This document shows positions 32,046-40,215 of a stretch of 64,000 nt of DNA, piece after piece. The stretch lies in contig CAMNCV010000070.1 of NCBI GenBank assembly GCA_946534585.1, positions 1 through 64,000 of the forward strand, written 5' to 3'. The DNA is from an uncultured Prevotellaceae bacterium. Lineage in GTDB: Bacteria > Bacteroidota > Bacteroidia > Bacteroidales > Bacteroidaceae. Under the pieces are notes generated by a model. That model was not told where the DNA came from. It worked only from the letters and a program-made list of their open reading frames with translations, and searched no databases. The position numbers and the translations under genes are program-made. Each line of letters begins with the position of its first letter. The stretch's first letter is position 1.

Positions 32046-34575
32046 CTTGGTTGCCTTCTTCTGCAACAGTGTTTCCTTTTTTCTTTTTAAGGCCAAACAC
32101 AATAGATATTACAACTGCCAGTGCGAGTAGGGCAAGCGAAATATAAGCCAGTGTCTCTGTCGTAGTTAGTGACTTCGGACGGAACTCAAGCTTTACTTCA
32201 TGCTTTCCACCGTTGATGTTTATAGCACGTAATACGTAGTTTACACGACCTACTTCTACAGGCTTTCCGTCCACGGTACATGTCCAGCCTGGATAGTATA
32301 TTTCGGAGAATACAATCACACCGCCATTCTTTGAGTCAACCGTGTAATGGAGTTCGTTAGGCTCATACTTGGTAATTCTGACGACAGAAGAAGAATCTTG
32401 CACCTGGCTCTTGCCGAGTACTGCTTCGAACTGCTTATCGGCTACAGCCGTTTTATGCAGGTCTATCTTGTCAAGAGCATCCAACTCCTTATTTGCATTG
32501 TCCACATACTGTACTTCATTGACAAACCAAGCATTTCCCATAGTGTAAGGGTTCTGCAGTGGCATGGTCTTACCTTCCTGCAGTGGCAGTATGAAGTAAC
32601 GTGTGTTAAGCATATTAAGCACGGGCATCAGACTGTCGCCATTCACCTGTGTCATATCGCCCTGTGCATTAGCAATAGCCGAGAAGCCTTGCTGCATTTC
32701 TTTTGAAATATGAGCCTCGATGAGTTCTTGATAGCGGCGCAGCTTTGCAGCGTGATAGCCGCCGATTGACTTGTGGAAATAACTTGTTTCGTTCTCGTTG
32801 AAAGTGTTTGAAGCGAGGTTAAGCACACGATAGTCAAGTGTCTTGTCTTGCAATATCTGGCGGTCTGTCTCCGTTGGCTCTATCGGAGCGGTGCGCAGGG
32901 TATTGCTTACGAACATATCATCGTTCAGATAGCGTTTATTCACCTGCCACATATCAACGAGACATACCACTGCGATGATGCTCACAGCCGTTACGGCGTT
33001 TATTTTCTTTATACGATATATATACACTACTACGGTGCATAGGAAGATGATAAAGAACGAACGCCAGCAGTCAGAGGTAAACATCGTTACGCGTATTTCC
33101 TTCAGGTTAGCCATAAGTGGAGCCAGTTGGTCAGCAGGTATTCCGCTGAGAGCCTTCTGTTCGGCTGATGACACGAAAGAATCAAAGAAGAGCGTTGGTG
33201 CAATGGCGAATGCTGCTGCCACGCCACCAGTCAGGATGAAGCTGACCAACAGCCAGTTCACTTTCTTACCCTTAATCGTTGTCTTTATGCAGTCAGGTTC
33301 ATCAATCACTTTCTTCAGTGCGAGCATACCTAAGAATGGGATAGTAAACTCTGCTATCACCAGTATGGAAGCCACCGTGCGGAACTTCGCATACATCGGT
33401 ACGTAATCAATGAACAAGTTAGTGAACCACATCATGTTATGTCCCCATGACAGCATGATACTCAGCACTGTTGCTGCAAGCAGTGCCCACTTTATTGCCC
33501 CCTTGACTATGAACAGTCCGAGTACAAACAACATAAGCACAAAGGCTCCAACATACACAGGTCCTGATGTTCCTGGTTGTTCGCCCCAGTACTGTCCCAT
33601 CTGCTGATATATTTGCATGTACATAGGGTCGGCCTTGCTCTCGGCAGCAGCCGACTGACTTACGGGAGTCATCGATGAACCGCCCTTAGTGTTAGGCACG
33701 AGCAGAGTCCATGTCTCGTCTATTCCATAGCTCCACTGCGTAATGTAGTCGCGCTCCAATCCGCTTGATGTCTGATTAGCAGTATTCGCCTTTATCAGTT
33801 CGCTCTTGCTGCGCATTGACTCTTTCTGGTATTCCCAGGTGTGATACAGGTTGGATATGTTGGCTAATACACCCAAGATACCTGCAATAAGACATACAGC
33901 ACTTGCTTTTACAAACTGCATCATCTTCTTCTTGCGTATGGCCTCAATGAAGAAACCAATCACGAGGAATAGTATGATAAACAGGTAGTAATAGGTCATC
34001 TGTATGTGGTTAGCACTTATCTCAAATGCAGTGAAGACACCCGTAACTGCCAGTCCTGCAAGATACTTGCCACGATAAGCCAACAATATGCCGGCTATCA
34101 TCGGAGGTAGGTAAGCCAGTGCCATCACCTTCCATATATGTCCGGCAGCGATGATGATGAAGAAATAACTGCTGAAAGCCCATACTACCGCACCCAGCAT
34201 GGCCAGATACCAGCGGAAGTCGAAGGCGCGCAGCAGTATATAGAATCCAAGCAGATAGACGAATACATACCAGACATTCTCAGGCAACCACAGATGATAG
34301 GCTTTTACGACTGTGTCAAGCGTAGTCGATGATTCGTATTTAGGTGCAGACTGATACGTAGGCATACCGCTGAATGCAGCATTTGTCCAGCGTGTCACTT
34401 CACCGGTTTTTTCCATGAATTCGCCAGTTTCCCTGCCCATGCCACGTCCGGCGGAAGAGTCATGACGATAGAGTATGCGCCCTTCGATGTCGGCGGGGTA
34501 GAAATAAACAAAAGAGATAACTGCAAAGAGCAGTACGACGAGTACGTCGGGTAGAAATCGTTTCAGAGTATTCAC
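32038..34575 (-). CDS. YfhO-family large membrane protein
   Basis: The 845-residue product has about thirteen membrane helices, beginning with DVLVVLLFAVISFVYFYP, and a soluble C-terminal part (about 640-800, GVIVFSEIYYPGWTCTVDGKPVEV) that ends in a last helix. This is the arrangement of the YfhO family of GT-C-like membrane glycosyltransferases; the segment EISANHIQMTYYYLFI is typical. In Bacillus, YfhO glycosylates lipoteichoic acid; the substrate in Bacteroidetes is unknown. Length is normal. A promoter lies at 34640-34647, and the stop lies inside the 22-bp tandem repeat. Confidence 0.88.
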   Translation of the reverse strand: MNTLKRFLPDVLVVLLFAVISFVYFYPADIEGRILYRHDSSAGRGMGRETGEFMEKTGEVTRWTNAAFSGMPTYQSAPKYESSTTLDTVVKAYHLWLPENVWYVFVYLLGFYILLRAFDFRWYLAMLGAVVWAFSSYFFIIIAAGHIWKVMALAYLPPMIAGILLAYRGKYLAGLAVTGVFTAFEISANHIQMTYYYLFIILFLVIGFFIEAIRKKKMMQFVKASAVCLIAGILGVLANISNLYHTWEYQKESMRSKSELIKANTANQTSSGLERDYITQWSYGIDETWTLLVPNTKGGSSMTPVSQSAAAESKADPMYMQIYQQMGQYWGEQPGTSGPVYVGAFVLMLFVLGLFIVKGAIKWALLAATVLSIMLSWGHNMMWFTNLFIDYVPMYAKFRTVASILVIAEFTIPFLGMLALKKVIDEPDCIKTTIKGKKVNWLLVSFILTGGVAAAFAIAPTLFFDSFVSSAEQKALSGIPADQLAPLMANLKEIRVTMFTSDCWRSFFIIFLCTVVVYIYRIKKINAVTAVSIIAVVCLVDMWQVNKRYLNDDMFVSNTLRTAPIEPTETDRQILQDKTLDYRVLNLASNTFNENETSYFHKSIGGYHAAKLRRYQELIEAHISKEMQQGFSAIANAQGDMTQVNGDSLMPVLNMLNTRYFILPLQEGKTMPLQNPYTMGNAWFVNEVQYVDNANKELDALDKIDLHKTAVADKQFEAVLGKSQVQDSSSVVRITKYEPNELHYTVDSKNGGVIVFSEIYYPGWTCTVDGKPVEVGRVNYVLRAININGGKHEVKLEFRPKSLTTTETLAYISLALLALAVVISIVFGLKKKKGNTVAEEGNQAA

Positions 34576-34639
34576 TTGTATGTACTATTATATATAATAA
34601 TGTGTAGTTATCCGCAGGATTTGTTTGTAAATTCGCTTG

Positions 34640-34647
34640 CAAAGGTA
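34640..34647 (-). promoter_or_regulatory. -7 box for the YfhO gene
   Basis: The minus strand reads TACCTTTG, 65 nt before the ATG at 34575. Confidence 0.6.
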
Positions 34648-34738
34648 ATAAGAAATAGTTAAAGCGCAATACAAAGAATATAAATATTTGACTTTTATCA
34701 AGAAAAAGTAATTTAAAACATTTATAACGTATAAATCT

Positions 34739-34770
34739 TTTGCCTATTTCAAAGGTTTACACTAATTTTG
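34739..34770 (+). promoter_or_regulatory. Strong promoter of the OmpA-family porin gene
   Basis: TTTG at 34739-34742, 20-nt spacer, TAATTTTG at 34763-34770: a near-ideal Bacteroidetes promoter. The leader of about 95 nt is AT-rich with TTAATTAATTAATC just before the ATG. Confidence 0.85.
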
Positions 34771-34871
34771 CACTTGCAAATTTCGGTGGAGTGGTAGGTT
34801 TACCTCCGAAGCTGAATGCAATAATGGCAAAGATATTATTCACACTACATTTTTTATTAATTAATTAATCA

Positions 34872-36047
34872 ATGAAAAAGATTGCAATGTTTATCGCAGC
34901 TGCTGCTATGGTAGCAACTGCAAGCGCTGAGCCAAGAACTGTAATCACAGCTTCTAAGGCACAGGACAACATCTACGTAGGTGTTAACGCTGGCGCACTG
35001 ACAACCGTTAAGGGTGACTATGCTTTCAAGCAGTTCCTCCCAGAGTTCGGTATCCGCGTAGGCAAGAACTTCACAACTGTACTCGGTGTAGCTGTTGAGG
35101 GTAACGCAGTATTCAACACTTTCGGTAAAGAAGGTCTCCGTGACATGTCAAAGACTATCGTTCAGTCTGTTAACGTTTACGGTTTGGCTACAGCTAACCT
35201 GTCTAACCTCTTCGCTGGTTACAACGGTCAGCCACGTGCTTTTGAAGTTATCGCTGTCGGTGGCTTCGGTTATGGTTGGGGCTTCCGTGTTAATGACGCT
35301 GCTCCAAAGAACACTTCTTACTACCTGACAAAGGTTGGTGTTGACTTCGCTTACAACTTCGGTTCTGACAAGCAGTGGCAGGTTTACGTTGAGCCAACTA
35401 TGAACTGGGCTCTCGGTAACACAGGTAAGGCTGACTTCTTGCAGTACAACATCAACAACTCTCTCATTGGCTTGAAGGCTGGTGTTAACTACAAGTTCAA
35501 GACTTCTAACGGTACTCACAACTTCGCTAAGGAGCAGCTCCGCGATCAGTCTGAGATCGACGCTCTGAACGCTAAGATCAACGCTGCTCGTGCTGAGGCT
35601 GACGCAGCTAAGGCTTCTGCTGCCGCTAAGGACGCACAGATTGCTCAGCTGAAGAAGGCTCTTGCTGACTGCGAGGCTAAGCCAGCTGTTGTTAAGAAGG
35701 AGACTAAGACTGAGGCTTACATGCCACCAGTTGTATTCCAGGTTGGTAAGTCTGTTATCGATAAGAACCAGCAGCAGACTGTTGACCTTATCGCTAAGTA
35801 CATGAAGAAGAACAAGAACGCTAAGCTCGAGATTTCTGGCTACGCTTCTCCAGAAGGTGACGCAGCTAAGAACCAGGCTCTCTCTGAGGCTCGTGCTAAC
35901 GCAGTTAAGACTATGCTCGTTAACAAGTACAAGATCGCTGCTGATCGCATCACTACCGTTGGTAAGGGTGTTATGACTGGCGAGGGTTCTGACGACATCG
36001 AGGCTGAGTTCAAGCGTATCGCTCTCTTCAAGGATCTGAGCAAGTAA
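34872..36047 (+). CDS. OmpA-family major outer membrane protein
   Basis: The 391-residue product has a signal peptide (MKKIAMFIAAAAMVATASA), an N-terminal eight-strand barrel (about 25-215), an alanine-rich coiled linker (about 225-275, AKINAARAEADAAKASAAAKD) and a C-terminal peptidoglycan-binding OmpA domain (VVFQVGKSVIDKN...; ISGYASPEGDAAKNQALSEARANAVK). It anchors the outer membrane to the cell wall, like the major OmpA-like porins of Porphyromonas. Codon use is strongly restricted (GCT, AAG, AAC, CTC, GTT dominate), which together with its strong promoter and terminator indicates very high expression. The bias also produces a long false frame on the opposite strand. Confidence 0.95.
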   Translation: MKKIAMFIAAAAMVATASAEPRTVITASKAQDNIYVGVNAGALTTVKGDYAFKQFLPEFGIRVGKNFTTVLGVAVEGNAVFNTFGKEGLRDMSKTIVQSVNVYGLATANLSNLFAGYNGQPRAFEVIAVGGFGYGWGFRVNDAAPKNTSYYLTKVGVDFAYNFGSDKQWQVYVEPTMNWALGNTGKADFLQYNINNSLIGLKAGVNYKFKTSNGTHNFAKEQLRDQSEIDALNAKINAARAEADAAKASAAAKDAQIAQLKKALADCEAKPAVVKKETKTEAYMPPVVFQVGKSVIDKNQQQTVDLIAKYMKKNKNAKLEISGYASPEGDAAKNQALSEARANAVKTMLVNKYKIAADRITTVGKGVMTGEGSDDIEAEFKRIALFKDLSK

Positions 36048-36086
36048 TTCTACGATAGAATTCAAAGCTTAATTGAATGAATTTCT

Positions 36087-36121
36087 ATTCCCCTGGGACG
36101 CAGTCCTGGGGGAATTTTTTT
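36087..36121 (+). terminator. Rho-independent terminator of the OmpA gene
   Basis: Stem ATTCCCCTGGGAC / GTCCTGGGGGAAT (one mismatch), 3-nt loop, followed by a run of eight T residues. Confidence 0.9.
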
Positions 36122-36170
36122 TGTGCTTAAACACTGCGTGTGTGCGTGGCAGAAACATTCATGTCACACC

Positions 36171-36299
36171 GCAATCGCTATCTTATTACCGTGTAATCGC
36201 ATACTGATTACGGTGCAATCGCTATCTTATTACGGTGCAATCGCTATCTTATTACCATGTAATCGCATACGGATTGCCCTGCAATGGCATATAGTTAAT
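36171..36299. repeat. Palindromic repeat array C, six 19-bp units
   Basis: Units start at 36171, 36193, 36215, 36237, 36259 and 36281 (22-bp period). Three are identical (GCAATCGCTATCTTATTAC); the last is degraded. It lies after the OmpA terminator and before the promoter of the DUF805 gene. Confidence 0.9.
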
Positions 36300-36333
36300 A
36301 TATGTTAAGATTGTAAGAAACTCTAATATTAGT

Positions 36334-36364
36334 TTTGCAGATTAACTATTTTTCGTTAACTTTG
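36334..36364 (+). promoter_or_regulatory. Promoter of the DUF805 gene
   Basis: TTTG at 36334-36337, 19-nt spacer, TAACTTTG at 36357-36364. It supports the start at 36428 over the longer frame from 36335, which would begin inside the promoter. Confidence 0.75.
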
Positions 36365-36427
36365 CATACCAGTGTTTGTCTAAACGTTCTAGAATTTTAC
36401 AATAACAAACTAAAAAACTCAAAGAAA

Positions 36428-36931
36428 ATGGAAAATTATGTATCTACTCCAACCCTGTCGTTCGTACAGGCAATCAAAAACTGTTTCTCTAAGTACTGTT
36501 GCTTCAAAGGTCGTGCACGTCGCTCTGAGTACTGGTGGTTTGCCGTGCTGAATGGTATTCTTTCAAGTTTGATTTCCTATGCTGTAAACTACAAACTCAC
36601 AGTAAAGTCAGAATTAGAGTCAAAGGTCATGGAAGCTGTATTTGACCAGGAAAAGATGGATGCTTTGACAGCACAGGCTGAGGCTGCCGACTCTACATTC
36701 GCCACACTGATGATTATATGCGGTATCATATCACTCGTACTGCTTTTGCCAGGACTTGGCGTAGCCGTTCGTCGCTTACACGATATAGGTAAGAGCGGTT
36801 GGTGGTTACTTTTGGCGCTCGTTCCTTTCGTAAACTTCGTGTTTGCTATCGTTATGCTGATTTGGTGCATAAAAGACGGTGACAAAGGCGACAACAAATT
36901 TGGTCCTTCACCTAAGTATGTGCTAAGTTAA
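36428..36931 (+). CDS. DUF805 membrane protein
   Basis: The ATG at 36428 gives a 167-residue protein MENYVSTPTLSFVQ. It has the DUF805 signature: FKGRARRSEYWWFAVLN near the N-terminus (about residues 30-46) and RRLHDIGKSGWWLLLALVPFVNFV (about 116-139), then DGDKGDNKFGPSPKY at the end. Three or four membrane helices are predicted. Family function is unknown; the R-x-R-x-x-Y-W motif probably lies at the inner membrane surface. It is a single-gene transcript between its own promoter and a hairpin at 36966-37012. The family is widespread in bacteria and the length is normal. Confidence 0.9.
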   Translation: MENYVSTPTLSFVQAIKNCFSKYCCFKGRARRSEYWWFAVLNGILSSLISYAVNYKLTVKSELESKVMEAVFDQEKMDALTAQAEAADSTFATLMIICGIISLVLLLPGLGVAVRRLHDIGKSGWWLLLALVPFVNFVFAIVMLIWCIKDGDKGDNKFGPSPKYVLS

Positions 36932-36965
36932 AAGGCTTGAGACGAAAGCTAAACACAAATAATAA

Positions 36966-37012
36966 ATAACGGATTATCATAGGATGAAAAATCATATATG
37001 ATAATCCGTTAT
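36966..37012 (+). terminator. Perfect 15-bp hairpin after the DUF805 gene
   Basis: ATAACGGATTATCAT (36966-36980) pairs fully with ATGATAATCCGTTAT (36998-37012). No T-run follows, so termination is likely but not certain. The rest of the 305-nt gap to the next start holds only the -7 box at 37169. Confidence 0.65.
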
Positions 37013-37168
37013 CGTATATTCGTATGCTACGGTTATATTATAAAAATAATTATGCACACCTACTTACAATCAAATGTAAAAATGCAAAGATAACTTAAAA
37101 AACACACTTTTATTACTTAATAATCATAACAAACGAGAGAAAAATGCGGATTTTTGAGAAATTATGCT

Positions 37169-37176
37169 TAACTTTG
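37169..37176 (+). promoter_or_regulatory. -7 box for the DUF6242 lipoprotein gene
   Basis: TAACTTTG fits the consensus and lies 61 nt before the chosen TTG start at 37237; no good TTTG box is at the expected distance. Confidence 0.55.
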
Positions 37177-37236
37177 CAGACGATTTCGAAATCAGTAAAG
37201 TAAAAATAAGCTTATTTATACACACCTTTGTTTGAA

Positions 37237-38700
37237 TTGAAAACATACAGAACAAGTACGCTTGCCCTGCTCTTCGTGGCGGCACTCGGTATCACCTCGT
37301 GTCTCAGCGACAGCGGAAACAGCGTGACAACCTACGACGACGTGGCTATAACGTCATTGACACTCGGTACTGCTAATTGCTATCGCACAGTGAAAGCAAG
37401 TGACGGTACTGATAGTACTTATAAATATACATACAGCGCTTCAACGTATAAGATGCACATAGATCAGCGCAATGACAGTATTTACAACGTTGATTCGCTC
37501 GTGGTCGGTACCGACTTGTCGTCCATACTCGTCACGATAGCTACAAACAACAATGGTACGGCAGCATGGAAAAATATTGATGACAGCGGTGTAACCATTT
37601 ACTCGTCATCTGATTCCGTTGACCTGTCGCAGAAACGCACGCTGGTGGTTTTTAGTTCTGACGGACAGTATGCGCGTGAATATACTGTAAATGTGGCAGT
37701 GCATAAAGAGTATGCCGACTCGTTTACCTGGACTAACGTTAATGCTGATATAGCCGAGAAACTGGCTTCATACGGTAATATGAAGGCAGTGTGTGCTGGT
37801 GGCGTGCTTTATGTCCTGGGAAAGGATGACGCAACGTCAACCCTGTTTCGCTCGGAAGATGGCAATATATGGACTGAAAGCACATTTGACGAACTTGGTA
37901 TAACGCTGACAACAGGAGCATCAATAGCAGAATACAACAATGCCCTATGGCTGCTTAACGACGGAACGCTATATACCACCGCAGATGGGAAGGCATGGGC
38001 TGAAGTCAGTTCGCCTGCTTCGCTGAAAGAAGTGGTAGGCGGATGCGTATGCTATGATGATGGAGAAGTGGTGAAAAAAGAACTCTACGGCATCACCGCC
38101 GATGGAGTGCTGATGGTGTCGGTTGACGATGGCATCACATGGGAAGCCGATGACGTGGAGTACTCTGCATTCTATGATAACAGTGTGAAACTGCCCGTTA
38201 AGGATATCAGCTTCGTAGTATCGGCGCAACGCACTAATAGCGATATCTATCGTGCAACGATAGTAGCTAACAGTGACTATGAGAAGACCCCCGAAGATAC
38301 ACTTGCCGTGGTATGGAACAAAACGGTGGACGGTGGTGAGAAACAGGACTGGTTCTATACGAACACGGCTTGGAATAATCACTACTACGTATTGCCACGT
38401 ATGTCGCCACTTACGGCTACGGCATATGCAGACGGTATCGTGGCATTGGGAGGAAAGCCAGAGATTGGAAGCAACGAGGCCTTCTCTCAGTTGTATTATT
38501 CTCCAGACTGCGGTGCTACGTGGCATTCAGTGGATGGTATGCGACTGCCGGATGGCTTCGCAGCCACAGATGCTGCAACGATAGTGGCTGACGGTAAGGG
38601 CTACATATATATAATAAGTGATGGCACGACCGGCAGTGACGGAGTGAAGCATGGCCAGATATGGCGCGGACGTAAGAACATGGAGACGTGGGCAAAATAG
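37237..38700 (+). CDS. DUF6242-like lipoprotein with TTG start
   Basis: No ATG is in frame between the stop codon at 37207 and the signal peptide, so the start must be TTG, at 37237 (MKTYRTSTLALLFVAALGITSC) or 37228. The cysteine after ITS is the lipidation site. The 487-residue mature protein begins with a beta-sandwich region (about 30-160) containing SLTLGTANCYRTVKASD and a cadherin-like C-terminal strand, followed by a region with Kelch/sialidase-like repeats (about 170-480, YVLGKDDATSTLFRSEDGNIWTES...). This layout matches DUF6242 of Bacteroidetes, an identification from memory. It overlaps the next gene by 13 nt. Cell-surface or periplasmic location; function unknown. Confidence 0.72.
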   Translation: MKTYRTSTLALLFVAALGITSCLSDSGNSVTTYDDVAITSLTLGTANCYRTVKASDGTDSTYKYTYSASTYKMHIDQRNDSIYNVDSLVVGTDLSSILVTIATNNNGTAAWKNIDDSGVTIYSSSDSVDLSQKRTLVVFSSDGQYAREYTVNVAVHKEYADSFTWTNVNADIAEKLASYGNMKAVCAGGVLYVLGKDDATSTLFRSEDGNIWTESTFDELGITLTTGASIAEYNNALWLLNDGTLYTTADGKAWAEVSSPASLKEVVGGCVCYDDGEVVKKELYGITADGVLMVSVDDGITWEADDVEYSAFYDNSVKLPVKDISFVVSAQRTNSDIYRATIVANSDYEKTPEDTLAVVWNKTVDGGEKQDWFYTNTAWNNHYYVLPRMSPLTATAYADGIVALGGKPEIGSNEAFSQLYYSPDCGATWHSVDGMRLPDGFAATDAATIVADGKGYIYIISDGTTGSDGVKHGQIWRGRKNMETWAK

Positions 38701-39449
38701 GGTTCTGTGACATAAAGAACTTTGCATTGCGCGTTTGGCTCATTACGATGACTGCAGCAGTCGTGCAGGTAGTGATGGCGCAAGACGACGTGGAATACCG
38801 CTATGACATCGGTGCAGGAGTGGTAGCTACGACATACTATGGCGATTTCAATAGTCGCCTTATGGGAAATATACAGCCAGGAGGAGCGGCAATGTTCCGA
38901 AAGATAATAAATCCACGCTCGGCAGTGAGACTGTCAGGCATGGTTACAAAGGTAAAAGGCTCCTATGACAAGGCACTGACGGATTATCCCGACATAGACG
39001 AAGCCGGAGGATACGAATTTAATAGTACGATTGGCGATTTGTCGGCAATGTACGAGTACAACTTCTGGGCATTCGGCACTGGGCACGACTATCGTGGAGC
39101 ACAGCGCATAGCACCATTCATATCGCTTGGCGTGGGACTGACATACGTCAGCAGCAGCACAGAAATGTATGACTATACAAATCCGCAGCCACAATCGTCA
39201 ACGAAAAGCCTCGTCTCGGCAAATGTCCCCATAGGGTTTGGAGTGAAGTTCAGGGTGAAAGACCGCCTTAACGTAACCGTTGACTGGCAGATGCACTTCT
39301 CACTCACCGACCAACTGGATGGAGTGAAAGACCCATACCGCGTTAAGAGTAATGGAATATTCAAGAATACGGATTGCTACTCAACGCTGATGGTTGCGCT
39401 GACATACTGTTTTTCAGCAAAGTGTCCTACGTGTATGAAGGACAGGTAA
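38688..39449 (+). CDS. DUF6089-like outer membrane protein
   Basis: The best start is GTG at 38688, 13 nt inside the preceding gene, because the hydrophobic signal segment NFALRVWLITMTAAVVQVVMAQ begins before the first ATG (38748); a TTG at 38727 is another option. The roughly 230-residue mature part has amphipathic strands (YRYDIGAGVVATTYYGDFN; APFISLGVGLTYVSS; VPIGFGVKFRVKDRLNVTVDWQMHFS) and looks like the DUF6089 family of outer membrane barrels that often sits directly before uppS-bamA in Bacteroidetes. It ends AKCPTCMKDR, with two cysteines. It is followed by uppS after 18 nt. Its conserved place suggests a role in envelope assembly. Confidence 0.75.
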   Translation: MGKIGFCDIKNFALRVWLITMTAAVVQVVMAQDDVEYRYDIGAGVVATTYYGDFNSRLMGNIQPGGAAMFRKIINPRSAVRLSGMVTKVKGSYDKALTDYPDIDEAGGYEFNSTIGDLSAMYEYNFWAFGTGHDYRGAQRIAPFISLGVGLTYVSSSTEMYDYTNPQPQSSTKSLVSANVPIGFGVKFRVKDRLNVTVDWQMHFSLTDQLDGVKDPYRVKSNGIFKNTDCYSTLMVALTYCFSAKCPTCMKDR

Positions 39450-39467
39450 TAGCACATAATACAAGAT

Positions 39468-40208
39468 ATGGATAGAAATATAATACCACAACATATTGCC
39501 ATAATCATGGATGGCAACGGACGCTGGGCCACTGAGCAAGGAAAGGAACGCACTGCGGGTCACGTTGCCGGTGTGGATACGGTAAGACGAATAACAGCGG
39601 AGTGTGTACGCCTCGGTGTGAAGTATCTCACGCTGTATGCCTTCTCTACGGAAAACTGGAACCGTCCGCAGGCAGAGGTGGCAGCATTGATGAATCTGGT
39701 ACTGACAAGCCTGAAGCGAGAGCTGTTTGATGAAAACAACGTGAGGATGCGCATGATAGGCGACCGCAGTCGTTTGCCAGAGAATGTGCGTAATGCAATG
39801 GAGAAACTTGAGGCAGACACAGCTTCCTATGATGCCATGACAGTGACCATAGCGTTAAGCTACTCATCGCGCTGGGAACTCACTGATGCCATGCAACGCA
39901 TTGCCTGCAAGGTAAAGGCAGGTGAGATAGCTCCGGAAGATATAACGGAGGATACGATAAACCATAATCTCGACTCAGGTTTCCAGCCTGATCCTGACCT
40001 GCTCATACGCACAGGAGGCGAACAACGTATATCTAATTACCTGTTGTGGCAGATTGCGTATTCCGAACTGTATTTCACTCCTGTCTATTGGCCTGACTTC
40101 AAAGAGGCAGACCTGCATAAGGCTATAGAGAGTTTTCAGTCGAAGCAACGCCGTTACGGTAAGACCGAGGCACAGATAGAGGAAGAGGAGAGTAAGCTCA
40201 ATTCGTAG
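39468..40208 (+). CDS. uppS: Isoprenyl transferase (undecaprenyl diphosphate synthase)
   Basis: The 246-residue product has the cis-prenyltransferase core: IAIIMDGNGRWA (about 11-22) with the catalytic aspartate, TLYAFSTENWNRP (about 64-76), and RTGGEQRISNYLLWQIAYSELYF (about 184-206). It condenses isopentenyl diphosphate to undecaprenyl diphosphate, the lipid carrier for cell wall and surface glycans. It lies between the DUF6089-like gene and bamA (7-nt gap), a conserved Bacteroidetes order. No promoter is visible, so it is read from upstream. Confidence 0.96.
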   Translation: MDRNIIPQHIAIIMDGNGRWATEQGKERTAGHVAGVDTVRRITAECVRLGVKYLTLYAFSTENWNRPQAEVAALMNLVLTSLKRELFDENNVRMRMIGDRSRLPENVRNAMEKLEADTASYDAMTVTIALSYSSRWELTDAMQRIACKVKAGEIAPEDITEDTINHNLDSGFQPDPDLLIRTGGEQRISNYLLWQIAYSELYFTPVYWPDFKEADLHKAIESFQSKQRRYGKTEAQIEEEESKLNS

Positions 40209-40215
40209 TAGAAAG

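Noticed and set aside
35148..36065. 305-codon open frame opposite the OmpA-type gene
   Set aside because: It follows from the extreme codon bias of the porin gene; its product is a leucine/serine/valine-rich sequence with no family features, and it runs into the porin's strong terminator side without a promoter.
36123..36308. 61-codon frame in the gap after the OmpA terminator
   Set aside because: It is composed of repeat array C; the periodic peptide arises from the 22-bp repeats.
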